In this document: positions 45,760 to 56,485 of the stretch, one piece after another
Layout of the letters: every line of letters starts with the position of its first letter
Numbering within the stretch: position 1 is the first letter of the stretch
NCBI GenBank assembly: GCA_947044365.1
Contig: OX345636.1
Location: 620,001-684,000 of the forward strand
Direction: 5' to 3'
DNA length: 64,000 nucleotides
From: Petrosia ficiformis
Taxonomy: Eukaryota; Porifera; Demospongiae; Haplosclerida; Petrosiidae
Notes under the pieces: generated by a model
The model's database searches: none
What the model was told of the DNA's origin: nothing
The model's input: only the letters and a program-made list of their open reading frames with translations
Translations under genes and position numbers: made by a program

Positions 45760-47780
45760 CTACCTATGTGTACAGTAAAATCTGTCGGATAGTATGCACA
45801 ATAAGATCAAAAAATTCTTTAGACATAATAATTTTAATTTTTCATTGTCATCTCCATCACCAACATATCTTGCATTTGAGGCCTCCTCAACGGTCATATT
45901 AATGGCTGGTTCAGGCCTTTGAAAGTTTTTGTATGTCAAACAACAAAAAATATACGTTGACAAAAAGTCAATATCTTCATCAGATGGTTTGTTATCATTC
46001 ACAATCTTCTGAGCTTTGGTGGTGGCTACTTCACTATTCACAAGTTTCTGGATAGCCCTTAGGTCTTCATCTGTTGTGTCGATCTCCTTAGCTGCCTTCT
46101 CTTTTAAGTGATGTATTTTCTCACCATGAAATGTGGGCTTCCATAATGATATTCTATCCAACACTTTGAAAACCTCACTACATGAAGAGAATTCGGGTAT
46201 TTCTCTCTGAATATATTTGAGGGCCGTTTGTATCCTATCGAGCTTCATAAGTATTCCCTCTGATCCGATGCTAAGTTTTTCTAATTTTTCGATGTTATTT
46301 TTTTATTTTACTTGCATCAAGCATTGATGTCCAACTAAATGCAATTTGGTCGCAAAAAGCTAGGAACTTCGAAACATCCATACAAATCTGATGGGCTTCG
46401 GCCGGTGACCTCTTGCCCCCATCAAAACTAGTCATATTTGTGTAAAAAGCTTCTAGTTGGGTGGTTTTGTGCACATGAAAGTGGTGAAAGCTTCTTGTAG
46501 ACCCTTTTGGCACAGAAGCTTTGTTTAATTGTGCATGAAATGGCAGTTTTTCTCACGTCACCTTTCTTTGCCTCACCAACCTCCTTTGCTCTTGCCAATA
46601 AAGATTCTCTTTCTTTAGGATCTTTTATCTTGTGTACATATGTCAGATGGTTTGACAGTTTCTTGACTGCTTTAGATGTACAAGAATCTAGAGGGCACAT
46701 GTAGATTTTTCGGTATTTTTCAAAATTATCTGAAATAAGTCCATAATTCTTAGTGAAAAATATTTGACATGATCTCTTAACATTCGGCTCTTCAATATCG
46801 TCTCCTGACTCTTCATTAGGGGTTTCTATGTAACACTATAATAACCAAGTATTATTACACATGTTACAGCATTACCTTCTGACTGTTCCCACGGCATTTC
46901 TTTTGTTGAAATGCCATAGTCCCACTCAAGCTCTTCATCTGTTAAGACATCCTTTATGGTATACATACCAATCCTAGATTTTCCTCGTAGAAATACAGCA
47001 CAATGGGGTTTTACATTGGCCTTTTTGCTGTGGTTGAGGTAGCATCCAATTTGATTAAACCGCCTAGTGTTGTCATAATAAAATTTCTTTCTACCCACTG
47101 GAAACGTGATGGTTGCTGACGTCTCCTCGTTTTCTTCATATTGCTTTTGTTTGAGATGGAATTTGTCTTCTTTGTATGCGTTGGTTGTCTTGTGTTCGCA
47201 GATGTATGTATGCCTTTCAATTCTTTGTAGTGCAAAAACTCGTCTTCCTTTCACGTTTCCCGTGTCTCTGATTTCCACAGGAGCATTCAAATCTCTATTC
47301 AAACCATCAATAACCTTTTCCTTTATGGTTTGATGTTTCCTATATTCATGCAAGCTACAATTGTGTGAAAACATGCAAAGGAGACTAACATTATCCGTTT
47401 TGATTTTCGAACTGAGGATTTGCCTTCAGATTCACTTGAAACTATTTTCGAAAAGAGTACGCAATTTATTGTGTAAGTAAGGTTAATCTTACATTCTTCT
47501 GGGGTCTCTGATATTATCAACTCACTTGGATCTATTTGAAATTATGGTAGAAAACTATTTATAAAAAATTGAATGACCTTACATGGATGGGCAGTAACTT
47601 CAACTTCATTTTCGGATTCATTTACATCACTAACTATGTACATAGAAAGAAAGATAAAGATAAAAATAAAAATAAAAGTGATAATAGTTAGATCTAATTA
47701 TAATTAATTGGAGATGTCTCACATACTTGGGATGATTCCAATATCTATTAAAATTAAAAGTACCATTCAGGCATTAAAAA
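45760..47780 (-). pseudogene. KMT5A-like SET domain / C2H2 / recombinase-core-like protein
   Basis: Small leading exons on the minus strand (about 47765, 47635-47585, 47525-47490) precede a SET exon (about 47355-46873) with DLNAPVEIRDTGNVKGRRVF, TYICE, GCYLNHSKKANVKPHC, GMYTIKDV and EELEWDYG. The NHS and DYG motifs are the cofactor-binding and catalytic core of SET lysine methyltransferases, closest by eye to KMT5A-like proteins. Next, at 46820-46440, is a C2H2-like finger (CPLDSCTSKAVKKL, HLTYVH) and a region with SFDGGKRSPAEAH and later LDRIQTALKYI and FQRPEPAINMTVEEA. Those resemble an invertebrate family with a tyrosine-recombinase-like core. Frameshifts near 46480 and 46305 break the frame. 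It is probably element-borne; methylation activity is inferred only. Confidence 0.62.
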
Positions 47781-47934
47781 CCCACTGACGGATTGACAAC
47801 AGTTTGATTCAATTTATAGTTGCTAGAGATAGGGGGATGCCATTGAACGATGCCACCTTTGAGGCGATTATTTTTAGTGTTCTCAGACTATTAGGTGTCC
47901 AAATGCCAAAAGTCTCCACTATCAGGGGAAACAA

Positions 47935-48250
47935 GGTATATAGAGAAAAAAGTATCCCTATGACTGCTTTGTGGTGTCCATCATTCAGTAATCATGGCTA
48001 ACTTTATGATGCCTGAAACACATCAGCCTATTATAGTTATTATTTTGATTATCTACTCTGTTTACCTTTTAAAGAACCTTGTAGAACTTGTAGAATATAT
48101 TTCAGGTAGAATAGCTAGCTATTAGTTCCAGTTTCTACGTAAACTACACAGCTTTCTTTCTGCTGGTCTGTAGAGCTTGATCGCGCGTTCTTTTACGCGC
48201 CACGCCCATTAATTGACCGAGCCCCCGGGAATGATGTAACTTCCTTAACT
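47935..48250 (-). repeat. dispersed repeat, copy B (partner 5146-5500)
   Basis: In reverse orientation it shares the ggtcaattaatgggc and gcgcgtaaaagaacgcgc segments (about 48165-48250) and the tagggat...ctctatatac block (about 47935-47965) with the copy at 5 kb. It lies directly 5' of the SET-domain gene and so may be that element's promoter or terminus. Confidence 0.6.
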
Positions 48251-48720
48251 ACGTATACAACGCATACTCGCGTAAGTGGACACAAGAAATATATATAAAC
48301 ATACATCGAACCCGTGGGAAAGCAATCATAGGGATGGCCCTGCGGGCCATAAAAATAAACCACCTGTGGCGGTTACATCCTTTTCATGTTTGTCGTCCTT
48401 GTCTAATTCTCCTGCTTCGCCTGCTGCACCTGGGTGTTCTGACACAGGAAAATGGCATCTTGTGGACTGAGCAGTTCGTCAATCGTCTTTACGACGTCGA
48501 CACCACGAACGACGGATTGAGGACGGTCTGCCCAGAAGTCCGTGCACAGCTACGTACTTGAACCAATGAAAGACGGATATACTCCGTCTACATCGATGAC
48601 AACATGGCCGTCCATTGCCACGTACACGAGCATTGTAATTATTAATTATTAATTGTTATGCGTAACTCGGCCATTCGTATAATGAATGATACTGATTTAT
48701 AATTTATAAAATAATAAAAC
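48251..48720 (+). other. unassigned GC-richer segment with short ORF
   Basis: A 75-codon frame (48334-48561, MALRAIKINHLWRLHPFHVC start) lies in sequence noticeably richer in G and C than its surroundings. No domain recognised; the frame is short and interrupted afterwards. Could be a fragment of a retroelement or unrelated exon. Confidence 0.25.
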
Positions 48721-49530
48721 AACAATAATTTGTCAATAATTATTGAACAAATAGTTACTTGTTAGTGTCACTAAGTTCCCAAGGAGACTCTTAATCTACA
48801 TTAGATGAAAAAGATTCTCAGTTCCATTTCATCATCTTCCATTATTCTGTATTGAGGGTCAACTGCCCAAGATGGAGTACAATCAGAAAAACAACTGATC
48901 CTACAGCAGCTTTTGATAATACAGCTGCTTGGAATCTTCCTGTCACTGTTAACTTGAGAATCCAACGTTTCCTTAAGATTCATTAACACCTAGGCAGTAA
49001 AAAGGGTTAGATATATTGATCATGTGTAAAGTCTAAACTTACTTTGAGAGCACCATTCAGAAGTAATTTTAATTTTACCATCCACATCATCATCTTCCTC
49101 TTCAGACATATGAACATGAGCTTGTCTTTTCTTATCTTTCAGTTTTATTCGACTTTATTTTTTCTTTCAATTTTTGAGTCATTAAAAACTATCCATTGTG
49201 ATTCACAGTAAGGATGAATCGCTTCTCTACATAGAAATAAATAAGCTGATTAATATTGTTGATATCTAAGACCCAAAATAAATTGGCAGCTTCTCTCAGT
49301 ATATGTAACATCTGTGTAAACATTTGAAAGTGAAACAAATTAAATAAATATATGATTACAATACAGATTCATAGCTATTCTTCTAGGAGTTCTTCACAAT
49401 TCGGATTCTACAACATTAAAGAAAGCTAATGAGAACAGTGAAACTAATATGTACACAAAATATCATAAAACATCTTGAGAACCAACAATCCACATACACA
49501 TGCATAATCCACATACACATACATGATGCA

Positions 49531-49720
49531 CAAACACAAAATGGTCACCTATCAAAAGACCAAACATCTTGATAGGTTGTTGCCTAAAGACGAGGCATCT
49601 TGACAACCTTGACCAACATACACAACAAACACAAAATGGTCACCTATCAAAATACGAAACATCTTGATAGGTTGTTGCCTAAAGACAAGGCATCTGGACA
49701 ACCTTGACCAACATACACAA
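49531..49720. repeat. two tandem 95-bp units
   Basis: The unit starting caaacacaaaatggtcacct repeats at 49626. Each unit also contains gataggttgttgcctaaag and ggcatct.gacaacctt, partial inversions of each other, so each could fold. Confidence 0.85.
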
Positions 49721-49722
49721 CA

Positions 49723-49723
49723 G

Positions 49724-49773
<50 letters not shown>

Positions 49774-49822
49774 TATATATATATAATTATATAAGCAATT
49801 ATGCATATTGATATTATATTGA

Positions 49823-49860
<38 letters not shown>
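49723..49860. repeat. (TA)n-rich microsatellite
   Basis: Two TA runs separated by a short AT-rich spacer. The Ile/Tyr open frame across it is an artefact. Confidence 0.95.
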
Positions 49861-49865
<5 letters not shown>

Positions 49866-50463
49866 TCACGGTATTCTTATAAGCATATGAAATAATTTCT
49901 GATACTTTCTAATGAGCAGAGGTTTTCTTTAGGATGTTCCAACTACAGCTGTGTCATGAGAGTTGCTGCAATGTTTTTATTACTGTCTGAATGGTATCTG
50001 ATGACAAAGAAATTAATTGCAATGTAAAATGTACATGGTAATAACGAATAATGACTAATAGATTCAAATAAACTTTAGTGAAATACATGTACCATCATTA
50101 TCATCATGGTATTTAAAGACTGAATCAACACACTACTTACAGTCCTTCAGCATTGAACTGCTCTTCAGAGCTGTCATGTACCCATAAAATTTCTGAAGTA
50201 CAACATAATGAACTATAAAACAACAAAATCATTCAGCAATTTAAGCAGGGGGATGGGGGGTGCCTCCCTCATAATAAAAAAAATCGCTAAAAGCATATAT
50301 TGCAGATATACACAATAATTACTACATTGGTCATAGAATTTGTGCTAGCAGCTCCTGCTAAAACATTTCTATCGATAACACTGTTTCCAATAATAAGCTC
50401 TCCATTTTGAATAGTACAGCCTTCTCCTGTATATTGATTACATACATGTAGTAAGCATTTTCT

Positions 50464-50785
50464 TTATGTACTTGAATCTATACCTTCAGCACTGGAACCA
50501 TCAAAGGAATCATTTTCCTTCTCGTCATTAGTCCAATTCTGGCCTAAACCTTTAGAACTAGAGCTAACTTCATTGCCAATAATAAAACAAATTAAGTCTA
50601 CAATTATTGTATTATAATGATATATATATATATATAGGATTATGACTAACTTACCAACAGATTCTGTAAGAGTGCTCTTCATCCCATTTGTACGCCATTT
50701 CTTGGTGAAAACATCATATTAATCTCGTTTTAGATACCTTCTCGCCACAGTGAGGGCAGTCTAAAAGCGATCTTGGCCCTTTCCT
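50464..50785 (-). pseudogene. zinc-finger ORF split by the RecQ/DUF6589 element
   Basis: With the element and one 9-bp duplication removed, the minus strand reads in one frame from the right flank (WRVNPRKG) into the left flank (PRSLLDCPHCGEKVSKTR), then stops. The C-x2-C-G-E-K-V-S-K pattern matches CAHCGEGLSKKTW at 37852-38090. An acidic exon (SSSKGLGQNWTNDE) follows near 50590-50480. So the large element landed inside the first exon of an older transposon-type gene. The remainder of that protein was not identified. Confidence 0.5.
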
Positions 50786-50856
50786 TAGTCTGACAAGCCA
50801 GACCCTCGTGGTAAGAGGCGGAGGGTCTGGGGACACGCATATTCACTAGTTGTGGA
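50786..50856 (+). repeat. left TIR of the RecQ/DUF6589 element, with hairpin
   Basis: Within the TIR, CCAGACCCTC and GAGGGTCTGG form a perfect 10-bp stem around a 13-base loop. The terminus TAGTCTGAC is identical at both ends. Confidence 0.92.
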
Positions 50857-50917
50857 GATGGAATGTATTAATTAAAAGTACTGTGGTGCACACGTGAGAA
50901 CACGTGGTCATTGCAAG

Positions 50918-53900
50918 ATGGACAACGTAATCTGCCTCGGTTGTGGAACTAATCTAACTGGTTGTTCTAGTAACAGAAGATGCTTAAGAAGCGATGCATC
51001 GGCACACATTGTTCCACTTTGGAAAGCTCACATTCAAAAGAAGGCTGATGACAAAAGTATTAGCATAGATGTTGATGAATTGCTGGGCCAGGATGCTGAA
51101 GAAACTGGTTACATGTGTTTCTCTGCTTTTGAAAGATTAGCAACACTAGTGTATAATTTAGATTCAAACTTAAGCGATGCTATTGATGCAATTTGTAGTG
51201 GTGAATGTTTACCTAAGTCAAAATGAATGAAAACCACTAGTACTAGAGCAAAATTAACCACAAGTTTAACTGGTGACTTAATTGCTGCTTCACTTCTAGA
51301 AGGTGTCCAAAATAGTAACAAAAGTCCTTGTGTTCAGGTTAGTTGGTAGATCTGTGCTATCTTTTGATTATGTAATCAAGTCATCTGATTATATAGGTAA
51401 CGGTTGGTTCACGAAAAAAACAGTACAAATATGTGCTGACTCCTAAACGAAAAAAGATTGGTAAAGCCATTGCAAGAAGGAACATGACAAGGGCAGTTCA
51501 TGAAGTGTTCCAGAATCCTGTGATGTATGCTCAAGTGTTAATTAAGCTTGGTATTGTTCTTAGAAAAGAACTGAAAGTAGTTTGTTCTGATAAGGTAAAT
51601 TCTGTACTTCGATGCGGTAAAATTAAAGAGTTTACTTGGAGTGAGTTGAAACAAAATTTATCTGATCATGCTCCTACACTTTTAAGTATCCTCTATTCTT
51701 GTACCAAAACCAAAACACCACGAGCTCGTGACAACAGATTAGCAGTGATTGGCACAGTAGCAGCTATTTTGATGAAGTATCGGAATCTAACACTCAGCGT
51801 ACTTCATAAGATCATATCCCTAATTTTATATGCTGGTCATTCATCAGCACAGGTAATAAGAGTGATAAGCACTATGTATTTGTCAAAGTAACTTTGTGTA
51901 ATTATATAAAATAGGTATATAGCAGACTGAATGCAATTGGTCTATCAATGTCTCATAAGTCAGTAATACGTCTGGTAACAGAGCTGGGAAGAAATCATGA
52001 CAGGAAGGTGTTACAATGGAAGGATCAACTTCAAGCATCTCTTCCAGATTGCAAGGCAAGACTACAATACATTTTTGTATACATACTATATCTTGACTAT
52101 TATTGTTACAGGATGTAACCAGTGATCTACAAGTACAACAGGTTAACTCACTGTTATCGTTCTCTGATGAAGAGGGTGATGATATTAGCCAGTCAGAATC
52201 AGATCAATCAGAAATTACTGAAATTGATGATGTTAGTGAAAATGAGATCCTGGAAGACCTATCCTCTGATTCAGAAAGCGAATGCAACAGTACAGAAGGT
52301 GAATATATGGATATTGATGATCAATCGCAACATCGAATTTTGCCAGATGTTCCAACAGCAGTTGATGAAATATCTGACAAAACTACAAAGTTCACTGGAT
52401 CAGATCCTCCATGTCAGTCGTATCATAGCTACAAGTTGGTAGGTGATAATATTGATTTGAGTATTAAGCCTAGATACACGAGATATGACCGATTCAAGCA
52501 TCAGTCACTTCACTATTTTCACATGTATGCAGTCCAGAACAGAATCAATGTTAGTGACCTATGTAGACAGAGAAAGGGAACACTACCAGTTCCAATAAGT
52601 GAAATTGCCAGTTCCCTTCTTCCATCAAAAGCTGATGATGATGTACTTCATGAAAACATTGCAATATTCATTGCCCGTACGCTTGTGGATCACCTAAGTT
52701 TCTTCTCTGTAACCTTTAGTGGTATTTCAATACATCACACTCCCCATAAATATCCTAAGGAAATGTTGCATAAATCTATTGTGGTTAGTAATATAATTAT
52801 CACATGCATGTACATGTTTAATTCATATTTTATATAATAGGTTCCTTTAGGTATCTTGACAAAGAATGAGAATAAATCCAGTGAAATGGTTGATATTATG
52901 CACCACATTCACAAATATGTTCCTCTTTGTTCGTATTCTGAAAAAGACGATGTAATAGGTTTAGATGAAGCTGTTGATGTCCCCAAAGCAAATATTCATA
53001 CAATTCAATTTGGTGGTGACCAATTGACTGCTTGTAGAGCACGATGGTAATGGCCAATGGCAATGATCCAATACAGAGGTTAGAAGGACTCATGCCAACA
53101 GTGGAAGACTGGCATACCAAAGTTGTATTACTTGAGGTAAATACAATTTTATATATTATAATTATATAATATGCATGGATACAAGATCTATTATTATGTT
53201 AATTTATTTTTCATGCTTAATAGATAATTTGAAAATATTTTTACTCAGTAAAGTCATCAACTGAGCATGGTACGTTGTTTCAAATTCGAAATCTTCTCCA
53301 CCGTTCTAACGTCAGAATGCATCCGGGAAAGGACTTCAATGCTAGTGACGATTTTTTAACTGTAGTTGTGAAGTCCATGATCATTACTGCAGCTTGTAAA
53401 GTTCTTGGAATGCCAAGTACTTCTGATAATCCCCAAGAAAGCGTAGTTCCATACTCAACTTGGCTTGAAGCAACTGATGCTGAAAGGAAAGCATTACTGA
53501 TTTCAGTGTCAAAAAAGATAGTTAGCAATTCTGTATTTTTCTGTTTTACAACACCTTGTTTAAGATCTCAAGATAAAGTAATGGAATATTCAAAATTCTT
53601 ATTGGGATTAGGATGTTTCTACATGGAATTTAGTGATGGCATACGACAAGGTGATGGCACACGTGTGTTAAGATGTTGGCGATATATGCTTCCAATATTT
53701 CATAGCTCCCGACGTACTAATTATCGAAATGAGGCCATCCTGCTGCTCTATCAGCATGACTTCTTGCTTTCTCCAGCAGATGCAGAAACATTGATATGGA
53801 ATAGATTTATTAATGTGCATGGGAAACCTGGGTGCAACATCCCACAAGATTTGCATATGGAGCATTTAAATAGGATTGTTAAAGAAGCAGTGAAGGGATT

Positions 53901-54201
53901 AGGTTCTAACAAGACAGCTGAGGCCATATGCAGAGTTGCTAGAGCACTAGGAACAATTGCTCCAGTGTTAGACAATTTTGATACAGTTAACAATACAGCT
54001 CATCAACATAGTAGTCATTCTGTTGTATCAGCAGATAGAGATATACAAGTTGTAGTGAAAGATCTTTTAAAGTACAATATCTTTGAGTGTGTTGAACCTC
54101 GATCACATACCACATACTCAAACCCTAAAGATGTTCTTAGCTGCATGAATCTTCATGATTGGATCAAATCAAAAATACCCAAACTTCATCATACACATTA
54201 A
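50918..54201 (+). pseudogene. DUF6589-type element protein (6 exons, about 987 aa before decay)
   Basis: Exons 50918-51337, 51397-51852, 51915-52055 (GC donor), 52112-52783, 52841-53136 and 53224-54201 join in phase. Features in order: an N-terminal Cys motif (CLGCGTNLTGC) with RSDASAHIVPLW; a basic TPKRKKIGKAIARRN segment; an acidic Ser/Glu/Asp stretch in exon 4; then FGGDQLTACRAR, RLEGLMPTVEDWHTK and EHGTLFQIRNLLHR, which I recognise as DUF6589 motifs. Three lesions: in-frame TGA in exon 1 after CLPKSK, a 1-bp loss after GDQLTACRARW, and TGA for the Trp expected at the start of exon 6. The biochemical role of the family is unknown to me. Being the larger gene of a TIR element, it is the candidate transposase. 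An alternative start at 50894 adds eight residues. Confidence 0.8.
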
Positions 54202-54277
54202 AAATACTTTGTTATATATTATGTTTAATGAAATGATTATCCTCAAACAATTATATATACTATTAATATAACAATAA

Positions 54278-55898
54278 TTAAACAAAAACAAACCTACTTT
54301 GATTAATGGAACATTTTTGACATACACATCTACTCATACAAATGTCACAGCACAGGCACAATCTCTGTAGAATGATGTGTTCAAAACCAGCAAATCCTTC
54401 GAATAATACTTTACGACGACATACACTTGTATTTTCCATGTACTGCAGCATTGCATTATCTACATATCGTTTGCACCCTTTCGTTTTCAGTAAAACTGCA
54501 CAAATAGGTTGCTCATCCCTCCCTCCTCTCCCAGTTTCTTGTATGTATGATTCTGCATCATCAGAAGGTCCTACATGGATTATCTGCCGTACATCATCAC
54601 AGTTTATCCCCATACCAAATGCAATTGTTGCACATACAATACGAAGAGGAGAGTTCTCAGTAAATGACTTAATAATCTGTTCTTTCACAGATTCATCAGT
54701 TGCACTGGTGAACATTTCCACAAGTCTGAACTTTGACAAGTCTGGTGCATCTGGTGGTTCTGTGAATTCCTTTCCCATATGGCTTCTGAAATGCAGGTAA
54801 ATATCAGCACATTCTTCATACCGCCTACAGTATATAATTGTACGTGGGAAATTTACTCGGTTTCTCCAAAACAGGGGCAAAGGTTACATCAATAGATACA
54901 AAAGACGCCACGCATAACATTAAATTCTGTTTACAGGGTGACAGAATTACTCTCACTGGATCTTTCATTGACAAAAGGCGTTCCACTGACATTCTCACAT
55001 CACAACTGGTAGTTGCAGTTAAAGCCATTACTCTGACTCCTTCACGTAAAATACTACGAACCTCCCCGACACGTAACAAACTCTCTCGAAAGGTATCTCC
55101 CTTGTTAATATGAGAATATAATTTAAAACAATTACTATATTACAACTGTTGTAACTATAATATACTGCATACCATTTTTTCACACAGTGAGCCTCATCGA
55201 TAACAAATGCACATAGTCTCTTTTGGTATGTATCTCCACCAAGACGATGCCGCCAATGTCTACTGAGTAGTAGTTCTGGTGTAAAATACACAAGCTGAAA
55301 ATATCCTTCAGTGACTTTAGATTTGATCTCTTTATCATCCATATCACCACATATGCATACACATCTTAAGCCTCTCAATTGCCATCCTTCAACCTGAAGA
55401 TCATAAATATTTCTGATTATGAAACTTTACTATAATTTATAATTATATAATAATTGTTTATAATATAATAATATATAATTATCATATATAATTATATCTA
55501 ACTGTTATAATTATGTGATGAAAAGATACTTGTTTTACATGTATCTTGTAGTAGTCTCATAGTGTTTTTGTATTATGTAACCAATTATTTAGTCTTGTCA
55601 TTGTTCTGTAACAATATTATCTATTATTATTATATCAGATCATTAATTAGCATACCTGATCTTTCATTATAGCTGTGAGAGGAGTGATCACAACAACAAC
55701 AGAATCTTTCCTACCCAGCAAACTATCAAAGGCAAATGGCAAACAAGCGTAGCATAGTGATTTGCCAAATCCTGTAGGAAGGATTGCAAATACATCTCTT
55801 CCCTTCAAAAAACTCGTCACTACTTCCAACTGTTTTGCTCTCAATTTCTTATATCCCAATCGTTTCACTGCTGTTCTCACTGCCAACTCGTACTCCAT
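54278..55898 (-). pseudogene. RecQ-type DNA helicase of the TIR element
   Basis: Exons: 55898-55656 (LRAKQLEVV, Walker A ILPTGFGKSLCY, VVVITPLTAIMKDQ), 55393-55173 (LVYFTPELLL, DEAH box in VIDEAHCVKKW) and 55098-54278 (VRVMALTATTS; then PRTIIYCRRYEECADIY, LRIVCATIAFGMGINCDDV, IIHVGPSDDAESYIQETGRG with GRD). Motifs I, II, III, V and VI of RecQ helicases are all present, in order. The C-terminus is a Cys-rich cluster (CLCCDICMSRCVCQKC), perhaps a degenerate RecQ zinc site; no HRDC domain. Frame is lost at the third exon's start and again near 54860. The protein would unwind DNA 3'-5' in the nucleus. Inside a transposon it may aid excision, repair or replication, which is inference. Confidence 0.85.
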
Positions 55899-55976
55899 CT
55901 TTATTCCGCTATCTGTGACGTTAAATACTTGTGGTTGAACAACTTAATCTGATTGGCCTGCAATATTTCTGCAGAG

Positions 55977-56047
55977 TCCACAACTAGTGAATATGCTTGT
56001 CCCCAGACCCTCCGCCTCTTACCGCGAGGGTCTGGCTTGTCAGACTA
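55977..56047 (-). repeat. right TIR of the RecQ/DUF6589 element, with hairpin
   Basis: Reverse complement of the left TIR with two mismatches. The internal ccagaccctc/gagggtctgg stem is also perfect here. Confidence 0.92.
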
Positions 56048-56094
56048 CCCTTTCCTTGGATTAACTCTCCATAAAGGGTGGTTATTAAAATTAA

Positions 56095-56485
56095 ATTATT
56101 AACATTCTATCAGTCTACTATTCGTTATGACGAGTATTGTCAGAACCGTCCACAGGGAGCTGTTTTCCTGTGTGATGCACGTGAGAGGAATTCGACTGAA
56201 ATGAATTCCTCACACTGACATCGAATAACCTGGCTTGCCAAAACTGAAATCAGGATGAAACACATCGCCAGGACGATTATTGTTATTTGTACCACACTGT
56301 TGTTCCCTTAACGCACCTTTGTTGTCCATCAACAAAGTGTGCCAGACCACTTCACTCAGAGCATCGTGATGTTTGATTCTAAGTGGACCGTATCCGAGGA
56401 CATTGTCACCATAATTATCAATGGTCTGCCGACAAACACATCTAACTGGGTGAGGAAAATGTGACACCCAAGCAACACTGACACA
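56095..56485 (-). pseudogene. reverse-transcriptase-protein C-terminal fragment fused into CACTA exon
   Basis: After the CACTA motif DILEGALQYE the frame changes character without a stop, reading DNYGDNVLGYGPLRIKHHDA, ALREQQC, RPGDVFHPDFSFGKPG and SVRNSFQS. I recognise RPGD(V/I)(F/Y)HPDF...FDVSVRN as a tail found in reverse-transcriptase-type ORFs of cnidarian and sponge retroelements. Nothing of the RT palm is present. It is a short element fragment captured inside the transposase, in the same orientation. The upstream frame ends soon after. Confidence 0.55.

Larger units (their letters stand above)
48721..50460 (-). other. low-complexity stretch with possible acidic exons
   Basis: Several minus-strand exon-like pieces are acidic (near 49075-49110 with MSEEEDDDVDGK; near 50150-50200 with EILWVHDSSEEQFN), between stops. 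They could be later exons of the zinc-finger ORF at 50464-50785, but phases were not established. The rest is TA runs and repeats. Confidence 0.3.
50786..56047. mobile_element. TIR element carrying DUF6589 and RecQ helicase genes
   Basis: Terminal inverted repeats of 71 bp (50786-50856 and 55977-56047) start TAGTCTGACAAGCCAGACCC and differ at two positions. The flanking 9-mer ccctttcct occurs at 50777-50785 and 56048-56056 as target duplication. The 5262-bp interior is filled by two convergent genes, a DUF6589-type protein (plus) and a RecQ-type helicase (minus), with about 75 bp between them. Start codons lie within about 60-80 bp of the inner TIR edges, so the TIRs probably contain the promoters. 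Both genes have lesions, so this copy is likely dead, but its complete structure makes the gene pairing interpretable. I do not recognise it as a named superfamily. Confidence 0.88.

Noticed and set aside
51228..51230. TGA in DUF6589 exon 1 read as selenocysteine or recoding
   Set aside because: Another TGA at a Trp position and a 1-bp deletion occur in the same gene, so simple decay explains it.
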